Both the position numbers and the translations under genes were made by a program. From assembly GCA_021832345.1 (NCBI GenBank), contig JAKBKY010000005.1, positions 1 to 64,000 of the forward strand: a DNA stretch of 64,000 nt, read 5' to 3'. Positions 1 to 8,142 of this stretch are shown in pieces; the first letter of the stretch is position 1; the number at the start of each line of letters is the position of its first letter. This DNA comes from a bacterium (GTDB lineage: Bacteria; Vulcanimicrobiota; Vulcanimicrobiia; Vulcanimicrobiales; Vulcanimicrobiaceae). Below the pieces are notes generated by a model. The model was not told the DNA's origin and ran no database searches. It saw only the letters and a list, made by a program, of their open reading frames with translations.

Positions 1-84
1 TTCGAGACCGAACTCACCGACTTGCAACGCGAGGTGCTCACCCTGCTCGGCGTTCCCCGGCAGGCTTACCTGCCGCCGGTGTAG
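1..84 (+). CDS. C-terminal end of an unidentified protein (partial)
   Basis: An open frame enters from the left edge and ends at TAG 82-84, giving the last 27 residues of a protein whose start lies outside the window. The visible peptide ends in LLGVPRQAYLPPV and is otherwise featureless. A strong rho-independent terminator about 160 bases downstream on the same strand supports a real gene ending here. I cannot assign a family from so short a tail. Confidence 0.45.
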   Translation, partial: FETELTDLQREVLTLLGVPRQAYLPPV

Positions 85-241
85 CTAAAATGCGAGGATA
101 TTGCGCGCCCGATGTGCGGAATGTAAGGCAGGGGGAAACGTCAGGTGCCATATTCGAGTGGAGCCTCGATCCTCGGGCCGAGTCGTCCGCCGATCCGCTC
201 TACAACCCCTGGCCGTAAACGCAAGCCACGCGCATGTGGAG

Positions 242-274
242 AGCCCGGTTGGGAAATCAACCGGGCTTTTAATT
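242..274 (+). terminator. Rho-independent terminator
   Basis: A perfect 10-bp stem, AGCCCGGTTG (242-251) paired with CAACCGGGCT (258-267), encloses a 6-base loop and is followed by TTTAATTT. The T-rich tail lies on the + strand, so it terminates the gene entering from the left. The converging prepilin gene gains little because the opposite strand has no T run. The 157 bases between the partial gene and this stem show nothing else I can identify. Confidence 0.85.
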
Positions 275-275
275 T

Positions 276-2672
276 CTATGGGAGGATTCTTGGCGGTCGT
301 GGTTTGGCGTTGTAACATGTTGGGTCTGGGTAGTATTCGGATGGAACGTAGTACATTGGCGGTGAAGTTGCATTATTAATCGTAAAGCCCATATTGTTTG
401 GGAGCGAGCCGCTTTGTGGGTTAGCCGATCCGCTGTTCCATTGAGCGAACCCTGAACCGGATGGAATGGAATACGTACCCCCGCATTCATCATGATTTAT
501 AGGATTAACCCCGACCGGGGTAAATGGAGCGGGAGCGAGCGCTGGGAGAGCAAAAGCTTCCGATTCGATTTCCCAACCACCGTAACCACCTGAACCCGTG
601 TATTCTGCGGAGACATCCTCCGTCCATAAGCAGTAGAGCGCTCCGGGGTTTGAACCCGTGGACGGCTCTGGGACTGGGCTTGCACAATCAGATGGGATAT
701 TCACGCCAACGGGAGCCGGACTACTTGACCCCGAGCTATCCGTGACTAGAACCGTACAGTTCCCTGAGTTCACCGGCGTTATGCCGAAGAAGTCCGGCCC
801 CGGCCCGGTATTACTCCCGTTCGCGAACTTCGTCGGTTGCGCGATGTTGCCGCTGACGCAGGTATACGGTTTCACCGCATACGTATCGCTCGCCGAGCCG
901 CCGCTCACGCTCACGGCGTTCGGCGTCGTACCGCCTGGATTGCTCGAACTCAGCGTGAATGCCGTTCCGGTATAGTCGCCTCCGTAGTCGCACTCATACC
1001 CACCTCCGGTTTGCTTGATGTACTGGCCGTTGGCGTTCGGCCATCCAAGAGGTGCCGAAGCGTCCGGGATGACCGGCACGTTCTCGGGACAAAGCGCATT
1101 TTGTCCCTGTGCCGGAATAGGGTAGCTTCCGGTTGGCACAGGCGTTGGCGCTGGCGTCGGACAGGTCCCAAAACACGGTTTCGGCGTTGAAGGCGCTGGA
1201 GTATGGCAGTTGCTCACGCAGATATGTCCCAACGCTGTGTGCATTTGCATCCCTCCTCCGGCGAGTGCGGGAACCGTTCCGGGGCTCGTCTCTTGCGTGG
1301 TAGCGGTCGGCGCGCCGGAGAAGAAGCCTCCCGACGAATCGTAGTAGAGCGCGTATCCCGGTGCCGGGTAGAGGAGCGAGCCGGGGACGACGGTGAGCGC
1401 ACTGCCTGCGCGGCGCACGGCGATGGCCAGCGTTACCGGCGGTTCGCCCTGCGCGCTGTACTGATCCCCGAAGGTGACGCTACAGGCCCCGGGCGACTGC
1501 GCAGTGACGGTGACCGGCGCGGTTGCCGGTACGCTGCTCGGCGTTGCGGGCGCGCTGCCCGTGCCGAGCGCCACGCGTGCGATGCCGACGCAGGTGGAGG
1601 CGGCAATCGTCGCCACAATCGGTACGACGTCGTAGGTCTTCTCCAGGTCCACCGTCTGCGCCGCTGCAGCCGGCGAGGCGAACGCGATCGTCGGTGTCGA
1701 GAGCGCGAGCGCGCCCATCGTGACGAGCTCTTCCGTGGCGACCTGAGCGTAGGCGTCTTGGATCGGCAGGTAACAGATTCCGGCGTTGCTGCCCTGCGGG
1801 TCGGCGTAGAACGTCGCGGGCGCATCCTGCATCGACGTCGTCGAGGAGGCGTAGGCGTACGGTGCGCCGGCGGGCGGTTGCGGTTGGGCTTGCGCGTCCT
1901 GCGGCGAATCGGCCGGCGAGTACGGCGGCACCGGCGCATTGTGCGGCAGCGTCGCAATCGGCGTCCCGTCCTGCGTCGTGCAGGTGAAGCCGGTCGCTGC
2001 AAACCAGCGCGTGTACCCGAACTCGACCGCGACGAACTGCTTGCGCGGTGCGCCGGGCCAGTGGAAGTAGCTGATCGGCGGATCGACCAGCGGCAGATTC
2101 GGCGTCGGTGAGGCATACGGTCGCGCGCTGCCGTAGGCGCGCGGCGCGCTGCACGAGAGCAGCCGCGTGTCGGCGGCTTGCGGCACGCGAAACTCAAGCG
2201 TAACCTGCGCGCCGGGGCAGGGCGGCTGGTTGGCTATCGTGGGGAAGCCGCCCGCGCTGGGCGGATAGGCGCCCAGGGCGCTCGCGCTGTCGTCGCTCGC
2301 GAGGAAGACCGCGAAGGGCGGCGTACCGAGGCGAGCTTCACGGATGTCGGCGTCGCTGATAACCTGCGCGGCGACTGCGGGCGCGAGCGCTCCCGTTGCG
2401 TTTGGGCGCCCACGATAGAGCCGGAGCGTGAAGCCGGGGATCCTCGTGCCGGCGGCGTTGCTGCGGGGCAGGAAGACGAGCGTCGCGCCGTTGCCGCTTG
2501 CGGCCGCCAGGCTGCGCGCCTGCACCATGAGCGCGTCGTAACGGTCGACCGCCGTGCGTAGGGCAGCCGGATGTCGCGCGAGGCTATACGCCACGATGCC
2601 GACGGCAAAGAGCATCGCGATGGCAACGGCCACCATCAGTTCGACGAGCGTGAATCCGCGTTCTGTGGTCAC
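276..2672 (-). CDS. Very large prepilin-like protein with type IV N-methylation motif
   Basis: A 798-aa protein that starts with a type III (prepilin) signal: MTTERG followed by FTLVELMVAVAIAMLFAVGI. This is the PilD/PulO cleavage and methylation motif with Glu at +5 and a hydrophobic helix. Prepilin peptidase would cut after Gly and the protein would join a type IV pilus or type II secretion pseudopilus. Ordinary pilins have 120-200 aa. Here about 760 residues rich in Pro, Ala, Ser, Thr and Gly follow, with Cys-containing proline repeats near residues 480-520 (CHTPAP, CFGTCPTPAP), suggesting an extended tip adhesin or minor pilin. No other pilus gene lies nearby. The prepilin call is firm; the role is inferred. 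Confidence 0.75.
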   Translation of the reverse strand: MTTERGFTLVELMVAVAIAMLFAVGIVAYSLARHPAALRTAVDRYDALMVQARSLAAASGNGATLVFLPRSNAAGTRIPGFTLRLYRGRPNATGALAPAVAAQVISDADIREARLGTPPFAVFLASDDSASALGAYPPSAGGFPTIANQPPCPGAQVTLEFRVPQAADTRLLSCSAPRAYGSARPYASPTPNLPLVDPPISYFHWPGAPRKQFVAVEFGYTRWFAATGFTCTTQDGTPIATLPHNAPVPPYSPADSPQDAQAQPQPPAGAPYAYASSTTSMQDAPATFYADPQGSNAGICYLPIQDAYAQVATEELVTMGALALSTPTIAFASPAAAAQTVDLEKTYDVVPIVATIAASTCVGIARVALGTGSAPATPSSVPATAPVTVTAQSPGACSVTFGDQYSAQGEPPVTLAIAVRRAGSALTVVPGSLLYPAPGYALYYDSSGGFFSGAPTATTQETSPGTVPALAGGGMQMHTALGHICVSNCHTPAPSTPKPCFGTCPTPAPTPVPTGSYPIPAQGQNALCPENVPVIPDASAPLGWPNANGQYIKQTGGGYECDYGGDYTGTAFTLSSSNPGGTTPNAVSVSGGSASDTYAVKPYTCVSGNIAQPTKFANGSNTGPGPDFFGITPVNSGNCTVLVTDSSGSSSPAPVGVNIPSDCASPVPEPSTGSNPGALYCLWTEDVSAEYTGSGGYGGWEIESEAFALPALAPAPFTPVGVNPINHDECGGTYSIPSGSGFAQWNSGSANPQSGSLPNNMGFTINNATSPPMYYVPSEYYPDPTCYNAKPRPPRILP

Positions 2673-2724
2673 GAAGCGGCTAGTGCCCCGCAGCCCTCAA
2701 TCCAAGCCGCCTACCGGAGACGCA

Positions 2725-2754
2725 GAAGGGGCCACGCACACGCGTGGTCCCTTC
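2725..2754. other. Strong hairpin in the leader of the prepilin gene
   Basis: GAAGGGGCCACGC (2725-2737), loop ACAC, and GCGTGGTCCCTTC (2742-2754) form a 13-bp stem with a single G-T wobble on the + strand (an A-C mismatch on the - strand). It sits 53-82 bases upstream of the prepilin start. There is no T run, so it is not a simple terminator. It could be an mRNA leader structure or a protein-binding site. Confidence 0.4.
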
Positions 2755-2898
2755 GATTCTGCCGTCCGCCGAAACGTAGTCTCCGCTACGGATAATAACT
2801 CCGGCGACAATGCCTACGTTACCAGGCTCTCTCCTCAACCGCAATAGGATACTTTGAATAGCCGTTCTTGCCAGCGCCAATCCGCTCCACAGACTTCA

Positions 2899-2919
2899 CC
2901 CCCGGCGAACTCTCGGGGG
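2899..2919 (-). terminator. GC-rich hairpin, possible weak terminator
   Basis: CCCCCG (2899-2904) and CGGGGG (2914-2919) pair across a 9-base loop, about 40 bases downstream of the small leftward ORF ending at 2958. No T run follows, so termination is uncertain. Confidence 0.25.
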
Positions 2920-2937
2920 ATCCCATCTAGACTGTCA

Positions 2938-2955
2938 TACGAACGTACGTTCGCA
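2938..2955. promoter_or_regulatory. Perfect palindrome, TetR-type operator candidate
   Basis: CGAACGTACGTTCG at 2940-2953 is a perfect 14-bp inverted repeat. It extends to TACGAACGTACGTTCGCA with one mismatch. The shape (GAACG/CGTTC half sites without spacer) is typical of operators bound by TetR-family dimers. No TetR gene is in the window, so the regulator and target are unknown. Confidence 0.35.
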
Positions 2956-2957
2956 AA

Positions 2958-3170
2958 TCAACTGCGCCGGGTGACGGCGAGCAAGCCGTACGCGAGGTGG
3001 ACCGAGCAGAGAGCGGCCGGCGCCGCGGCTCCCAGGGCAAGGACGAACCACCTGCAGGGCATCCCTGCCGCGAGCAGGAGGAGCAAGCCCCAAAGACGCG
3101 GGCTCGCTGCGTCTGCACGACGCTCGACTCGCTGCCGGCCTTTTGCGGCGATCATCGCCTTCGCGAGCAT
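2958..3170 (-). CDS. Small hypothetical membrane protein
   Basis: A 70-aa frame beginning MLAKAMIAAKGRQ, with a hydrophobic segment in the middle (LWGLLLLLAAGMPCRWFVLALGAAAPAAL, split by Cys-Arg) and a basic end. The frame stays open and hydrophobic upstream of this ATG (LRILLAILPGVGLYASVF), so the true start may lie further right and overlap the start region of the divergent VTT gene. I recognise no family and see no good ribosome binding site. The hydrophobic pattern makes it better than chance, but it remains doubtful. Confidence 0.35.
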   Translation of the reverse strand: MLAKAMIAAKGRQRVERRADAASPRLWGLLLLLAAGMPCRWFVLALGAAAPAALCSVHLAYGLLAVTRRS

Positions 3171-3204
3171 GAAAACCGAGGCATAAAGACCAACCCCCGG
3201 CAGA

Positions 3205-3864
3205 ATGGCTAGGAGTATGCGTAAAGTCGGCGCGGTTGCGCTTTTGCTCGTCTCCTTTGCGCTCGCGGCGCTTGTCGTGCGCTTCCAGCCCCAAGTGCGC
3301 CAGCACATCCTCTCGCTTGGCCTGACCGCCTATCCGCTGGCGATCGGCATCTTCGCGCTGGTGGCCTCGGCGCCGTTTTCGGTTACCGACGCTCTGGCGG
3401 TGATGAACGGCGCGCTCTTTGGACCGGTCTTGGGGTCGGTCGTCAACGCGATCGGTTTAGTGCTGGCCGCATTGCTGGGCTACTGGATCAACCGGCGCGC
3501 CTCGCATCTGCTCGATATCGAAAGCGCGCTCCGGCGCTTACCGCCCTGGGTGCAACGCCTGAAGGTCGGTTCGCCCGGGTTTCTGCTCGCGGTGCGCCTC
3601 TTTCCGGGATTCGGTGGGACGGTTGCCACTGCCACGGCGGCGGCCTATAAAGTACCGATCTGGAGACACGTGTGGACGATGTGCGCAATTGCCATCCCAA
3701 TCTGTACGCTTCTTGCGATCGGAGGAGACCGGGTCACCGTGCTGGTTCATCACTACGAAGTCCGCGCGCGCGTCTACATCGAGCGGCACCGTCCGCACAT
3801 GCATCTGCGCTTCCACATTCGCTTCTCTCCAAAGCCCACTCCGGTGGTGTTGCCTACGCCATGA
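3205..3864 (+). CDS. TVP38/TMEM64 (VTT domain, DedA-like) membrane protein
   Basis: A 219-aa integral membrane protein with about five hydrophobic segments and the VTT core: LALVASAPFSVTDALAVMNGALFGPVLG, then the re-entrant glycine motif LFPGFGGTVATATAAAYKVP near residues 132-151. VTT/DedA proteins are thought to scramble or flip lipids and maintain membrane homeostasis. The start could also be ATG 3217 (MRKVGAV), since AGGAG at 3211-3215 lies too close to it and neither start has an ideal ribosome site. Its stop overlaps the start of the RNase D gene (ATGA at 3861-3864), so the two are translationally coupled. Confidence 0.75.
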   Translation: MARSMRKVGAVALLLVSFALAALVVRFQPQVRQHILSLGLTAYPLAIGIFALVASAPFSVTDALAVMNGALFGPVLGSVVNAIGLVLAALLGYWINRRASHLLDIESALRRLPPWVQRLKVGSPGFLLAVRLFPGFGGTVATATAAAYKVPIWRHVWTMCAIAIPICTLLAIGGDRVTVLVHHYEVRARVYIERHRPHMHLRFHIRFSPKPTPVVLPTP

Positions 3865-5033
3865 TGCCCATGATGGTTGAGACCCCGGCGCAACTCGAAG
3901 CGCTCTGTACGCGCGTGCGTAACGCCGGGCGCGTCGGCTTGGATACGGAGTTTCATACGGAGCGCGCCTATACGCCGCGGCTGATGGTCGTGCAGCTCGC
4001 CTTCGATGACGGCGCGGCGATCGTCGATACGCTGGCGCTTCCAAACCTTTCAAGCCTCATCGCGGCGCTCGATGCCGCCGAAGTCGTCGGCCACGCGCTC
4101 GCAAGCGACGTCAAAATATTTGCCGATCGCTTCGATGCCGTGCCGTCGCGCCTCTTCGATTGCCAGGTAGCGGCGTCGTTTCTGGGCTATGGGATGCAGG
4201 TCTCTTTGGCCGATCTCGTTGCAGACCTGCGGCGGGTGCGTCTGGCGAAGACGCAAACCGTCAGCGATTGGTCGACGCGTCCATTCTCTGAGAAGCAGCT
4301 TGAGTATCTGGTGGATGACGTCGTACATCTGCTGCCGATGCGCGATGCGCTGCTGACGAAACTGCGCGTATTGGGGCGCGAGTCTTGGGCGCTGGAAGAG
4401 TTCGAGGCGCTCGGACGCATCGAACGCTATCGCACCGATCCGCGCCGCGCTCTGCTGCGCATTCCGGGAAGCAACCGCATGAGCCGGCGCGAGCTCGGGG
4501 TGCTCGATGCGCTGGTGCGCTGGCGCGATGAGCTGGCTCGCGAACGCGACCTTCCCACGAAGTACATCCTGCCGGACGACGTCTTGGCGGGCCTTGCAAC
4601 GCTGCGCCCATCGGGCCTGGATGAACTCAGCCAGTTACGGCGCTTGGAGGCGGGTGCTCGCCGGAACCTCGGGCCGCAGATTCTTGCGGCGATCGCGCGT
4701 GGCGAAGCGCTCCCGGACGACGCGCTTCCGGAGAAGGCTTCCAGGCCGCTCTCCAATCCGCGCGAGACCCTAGCGGCCTTGATGGCGGTCGTCATCGGAG
4801 AGATCGCGCGCGCGCACGATCTGCCCAGCGGCTTGTTGGTGCCGCGTGCGGCGCTTGAGCGGGTTGCGCGCGAGCTCCCCCGCGACCGAAGCTCCCTCGA
4901 AGCGCTCCTGGATCTCTCGGCGTGGCGGCTGGGCCTGGTCAGCGAACCGATGTGGAGACTTTTGTCGGGCGATTCGACCTTGCGGATCGAAGGCTACGGG
5001 GAGGGCGATCCAAAAATACGGAGATCGTCATGA
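3861..5033 (+). CDS. rnd: Ribonuclease D
   Basis: A 390-aa protein starting [15 protein letters not shown]. The open frame extends further upstream, but this ATG overlaps the stop of the preceding gene (ATGA), which is the expected layout. The DEDD exonuclease domain fills roughly residues 10-190: Exo [10 protein letters not shown], Exo II around [13 protein letters not shown], Exo [15 protein letters not shown] with the catalytic Asp. An HRDC domain follows ([23 protein letters not shown]). RNase D trims 3' ends of tRNA precursors and other stable RNAs in the cytoplasm. Its stop overlaps the acnA start, so VTT, rnd and acnA form one transcription unit. Confidence 0.9.
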   Translation: MMPMMVETPAQLEALCTRVRNAGRVGLDTEFHTERAYTPRLMVVQLAFDDGAAIVDTLALPNLSSLIAALDAAEVVGHALASDVKIFADRFDAVPSRLFDCQVAASFLGYGMQVSLADLVADLRRVRLAKTQTVSDWSTRPFSEKQLEYLVDDVVHLLPMRDALLTKLRVLGRESWALEEFEALGRIERYRTDPRRALLRIPGSNRMSRRELGVLDALVRWRDELARERDLPTKYILPDDVLAGLATLRPSGLDELSQLRRLEAGARRNLGPQILAAIARGEALPDDALPEKASRPLSNPRETLAALMAVVIGEIARAHDLPSGLLVPRAALERVARELPRDRSSLEALLDLSAWRLGLVSEPMWRLLSGDSTLRIEGYGEGDPKIRRSS

Positions 5034-7792
5034 CCGATATGCACGCCGATACTTTTGCCGCCCGCGATACCTTGCGCGTCGGCGATCGCTCCTACACCTA
5101 CTTTCGCCTCGATGCGCTGGAAAAGGCCGGCCTCGCGCATCTCGAACGATTGCCGTTCTCGTTGAAGGTGCTGCTCGAAAACCTGTTGCGCTTTGAAGAT
5201 GGCCGCAGCGTCACGCGCGAGGATGTCGAGGCCTTGGCGCGGTGGTCGCCAAACTCGGGCGGCGCTCGCGAGATCGCCTTTCGCCCGGCGCGCGTCTTGC
5301 TCCAGGATTTTACCGGCGTACCATGCGTCGTCGATCTCGCAGCGATGCGCGATGCGATGGCCGAGATGGGCGGCAATCCGAGCGCGATCAATCCACTGCA
5401 GCCGGTGGAGCTGGTCATCGATCACTCGGTCCAGGTCGATTACTTCGGCTCCGCCGAAGCGTTCGGCAAGAATGCGGAGTTGGAGTTTACGCGTAATCGC
5501 GAGCGCTATGCATTCTTAAAGTGGGGGCAGTCGGCGCTGGCGGGCTTTCGCGCGGTGCCGCCGGATACGGGCATCGTGCATCAGGTCAACATCGAGTACC
5601 TGGCGCGCGTCGTCTTCGGGGCGGGTGGCGCCGGTGTTGCCTTCGACCCGCAGAACGCACTGGCGTATCCTGATACCGCCGTCGGCACCGACTCGCATAC
5701 CACGATGGTCAACGGTCTTGGGGTCCTGGCGTGGGGCGTCGGCGGGATTGAAGCCGAAGCGGCGATGCTCGGCCAGCCGGTGACGATGCTGATTCCAGAG
5801 GTCATCGGCGTTCGGCTCGACGGCACGCTGCGCGAAGGCGTGACGGCCACCGACCTCGTCCTAACGGTGACGCAGATGCTGCGCAAGCACGGCGTCGTCG
5901 GCAAGTTCGTGGAGTTCTTCGGCAAGGGGCTGAGCAATCTCGCGGTTGCCGATCGTACGACGATCGGGAATATGTCTCCGGAGTTCGGTTCAACCGTCGC
6001 CATCTTCCCCATCGACGAGCGAACCCTCGAGTATCTGCGCTTGACCGGTCGCGCTCCCGAACACGTCGCGCTGGTGGAGGCATACGCCAAGGCACAGGGG
6101 CTCTTTCGCACCGATGCCACCGCGGATCCGCACTACACGCAGAGCTTGCACCTCGATCTCTCGACCGTTGAGCCGACGCTGGCCGGCCCGCGCCGTCCCC
6201 AGGATCGCGTGCCGTTGCAGAGCGTCAAGTCCTCGTTTAACGAAGCGTTGCGCGAGTGGGTCGAAGCACGCGATGCCAAGCCGGCCAGTGCCGTCGCACG
6301 CTTCGAGAACGAAGGCGGCGGAGGCACGGCCACCATTGCGCACCAAGAGGTGGAGGTCAGTGACGGCGCGGTGGTGATCGCCGCGATCACGTCATGCACC
6401 AATACCTCCAACCCGTCGGTGCTGGTGGCCGCCGGGTTGCTTGCCAAGAATGCCGTCGAGCGCGGTCTGCAGACCAAGCCGTGGGTCAAAACCTCGCTTG
6501 CGCCGGGCAGCAAAGTCGTCACCGATTATCTCGCGAAGGCGGGCCTCCAGTCGTATCTCGATCGCCTCGGGTTTAACATCGTGGGCTACGGCTGCACGAC
6601 CTGCATCGGCAACTCCGGTCCGCTGCCGGCCGACGTCGCCGAATCGATCGCAGAACACGACACCATTGTGGCCGCCGTGCTCTCCGGCAACCGCAACTTC
6701 GAAGGGCGCATCCATCCGCAAGTGCGCGCCAACTACCTCGCATCGCCGCCGCTCGTCGTGGCCTACGCGCTCACCGGGCGCATGGACGTCGACCTGACGC
6801 GCGAACCGTTGGGGAGTGACCGCGACGGCAACCCCGTCTATCTCAAGGATATCTGGCCGAGCAACGCGCAGATCGGTCGCGTCGTCGCCGAGTGCGTGAG
6901 CGACGACCTCTTCAAGCGGCGCTACGCGGACGTCTTCGCCGGCGACGAGCACTGGGCCGAACTCGACGTTGCCGCCACCGAGCGTTATCCCTGGGATTCG
7001 AACTCGGAGTACGTTAAGAAGCCTCCCTACTTTGAGGGCATGCCCGCCCAGCCGCAGGCGCTCGCCGACGTGCATGGCGCTCGCGCGCTTGCCGTACTCG
7101 GCGATTCGGTGACCACCGATCACATCTCACCTGCCGGAAACATCAGCAAGAACAGCCCCGCAGCCAAGTATCTCATGGCGCACGGCATCGAACCCGCCGA
7201 CTTTAACTCCTACGGTGCGCGGCGCGGCAATCACGAGGTCATGGTGCGCGGAACGTTTGCCAACGTGCGCTTGCGTAACCAGCTTGTGCCCGGCGTGGAA
7301 GGCGGCGTGACGCGCTATCTGCCGACCGGTGAGCAGATGTCGATCTTCGATGCCGCCATGAAATACAAGGCCGACGGCACACCGCTCGTCGTGTTAGCAG
7401 GCAAAGAGTACGGCTCCGGCTCCTCGCGCGACTGGGCGGCGAAGGGAACCTCTCTGCTCGGCGTCAAGGCGGTGATCGCCGAATCGTTCGAACGTATCCA
7501 CCGCAGCAACCTGATCGGGATGGGCGTGCTGCCGCTCGAATACCTCGATGGAGCCAACCACACCACCTACGCGCTCACCGGCGAAGAGGTTTTCGAGATC
7601 ACCGGCATCGAAGAGGGTCTCACCCCGCGCATGCACCTGCACGTCAAAGCCACCGATCCCGAAACGGGTCGTTCGTTGCAGTTCAAGGCTTTACTGCGCA
7701 TCGATACGCCGGACGAAGCCGAGTACTACCGTCACGGCGGAATTCTGCAGTACGTCTTACGTGAGTTGCGTGGGAGCCGCAGAGACGCGTGA
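5030..7792 (+). CDS. acnA: Aconitate hydratase A
   Basis: A 920-aa protein of the AcnA/IRP type, of usual length. It converts citrate to isocitrate through cis-aconitate in the TCA cycle. The cluster ligands are visible as [10 protein letters not shown] (first Cys) and [14 protein letters not shown] (second and third Cys) for the [4Fe-4S] centre. The swivel domain carries [15 protein letters not shown] chose ATG 5030, which overlaps the rnd stop (ATGA) and has GGAG a few bases before it, rather than the upstream in-frame ATG at 4922 that lies inside rnd. The 3' end abuts the remnant of a serine recombinase on the other strand. Confidence 0.96.
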   Translation: MTDMHADTFAARDTLRVGDRSYTYFRLDALEKAGLAHLERLPFSLKVLLENLLRFEDGRSVTREDVEALARWSPNSGGAREIAFRPARVLLQDFTGVPCVVDLAAMRDAMAEMGGNPSAINPLQPVELVIDHSVQVDYFGSAEAFGKNAELEFTRNRERYAFLKWGQSALAGFRAVPPDTGIVHQVNIEYLARVVFGAGGAGVAFDPQNALAYPDTAVGTDSHTTMVNGLGVLAWGVGGIEAEAAMLGQPVTMLIPEVIGVRLDGTLREGVTATDLVLTVTQMLRKHGVVGKFVEFFGKGLSNLAVADRTTIGNMSPEFGSTVAIFPIDERTLEYLRLTGRAPEHVALVEAYAKAQGLFRTDATADPHYTQSLHLDLSTVEPTLAGPRRPQDRVPLQSVKSSFNEALREWVEARDAKPASAVARFENEGGGGTATIAHQEVEVSDGAVVIAAITSCTNTSNPSVLVAAGLLAKNAVERGLQTKPWVKTSLAPGSKVVTDYLAKAGLQSYLDRLGFNIVGYGCTTCIGNSGPLPADVAESIAEHDTIVAAVLSGNRNFEGRIHPQVRANYLASPPLVVAYALTGRMDVDLTREPLGSDRDGNPVYLKDIWPSNAQIGRVVAECVSDDLFKRRYADVFAGDEHWAELDVAATERYPWDSNSEYVKKPPYFEGMPAQPQALADVHGARALAVLGDSVTTDHISPAGNISKNSPAAKYLMAHGIEPADFNSYGARRGNHEVMVRGTFANVRLRNQLVPGVEGGVTRYLPTGEQMSIFDAAMKYKADGTPLVVLAGKEYGSGSSRDWAAKGTSLLGVKAVIAESFERIHRSNLIGMGVLPLEYLDGANHTTYALTGEEVFEITGIEEGLTPRMHLHVKATDPETGRSLQFKALLRIDTPDEAEYYRHGGILQYVLRELRGSRRDA

Positions 7793-7919
7793 GTCGCCCG
7801 AGTTGCCGCTCCAGAGCCTGCTTTTGATCGTCGTGTGATACGCGGGCATAGAGTGCGGCCCATGCAATCCTGGTAATCGTCCCGAAGCGGCCGCGCAACT
7901 CGCGGCAGAAAGGAACCAT
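7791..7919 (-). pseudogene. Remnant of an IS607-like serine recombinase (resolvase N-terminus)
   Basis: On the minus strand, bases 7859 down to about 7791 encode ALYARVSHDDQKQALERQLG followed by RL. This matches the N-terminal catalytic block of serine recombinases, in which YARVS holds the nucleophile serine and SxxDQKxxLERQ follows, as in the TnpA of IS607-family elements. No MerR-like DNA-binding domain precedes it, and the frame runs straight into the antisense of acnA, so it is a broken scar. The 20 residues before the motif look unrelated. The match is by motif only. Confidence 0.5.
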
Positions 7920-8142
7920 CGCGAAAAACGCGCCGAAATACGAATGGATTATGTCATCGCGCGGCTAAATATCATGCAGATGCCGGATTCCCTTAACAGG
8001 TTGTCGCTTTCGTCGTCGCTCGTTGTTGAAATGACGCGGTCATTCTGCGCTCCTCGCTCCTCGAAACCGCCTCAAAACCACGGCGCGATAGCCGCACCAG
8101 CCTTTCCCCGCGACCTATTAACGCGCGATCGCAACGCGATGA
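7860..8142. other. Intergenic region upstream of the hydrogenase operon
   Basis: Apart from the recombinase scar, this stretch between acnA and hyfB holds no convincing gene. There is a small hairpin, AATGAC (8030-8035) with GTCATT (8039-8044), around a GCG loop, followed by a pyrimidine-rich tract. I see no clear sigma-70 or sigma-54 (GG-N10-GC) promoter. The promoter of the hydrogenase operon should lie here. Confidence 0.4.

Noticed and set aside
1203-2111. A 302-aa frame on the + strand inside the prepilin gene
   Set aside because: Arg-rich composition typical of the antisense of a GC-rich gene; the minus-strand prepilin frame is clearly the coding one.
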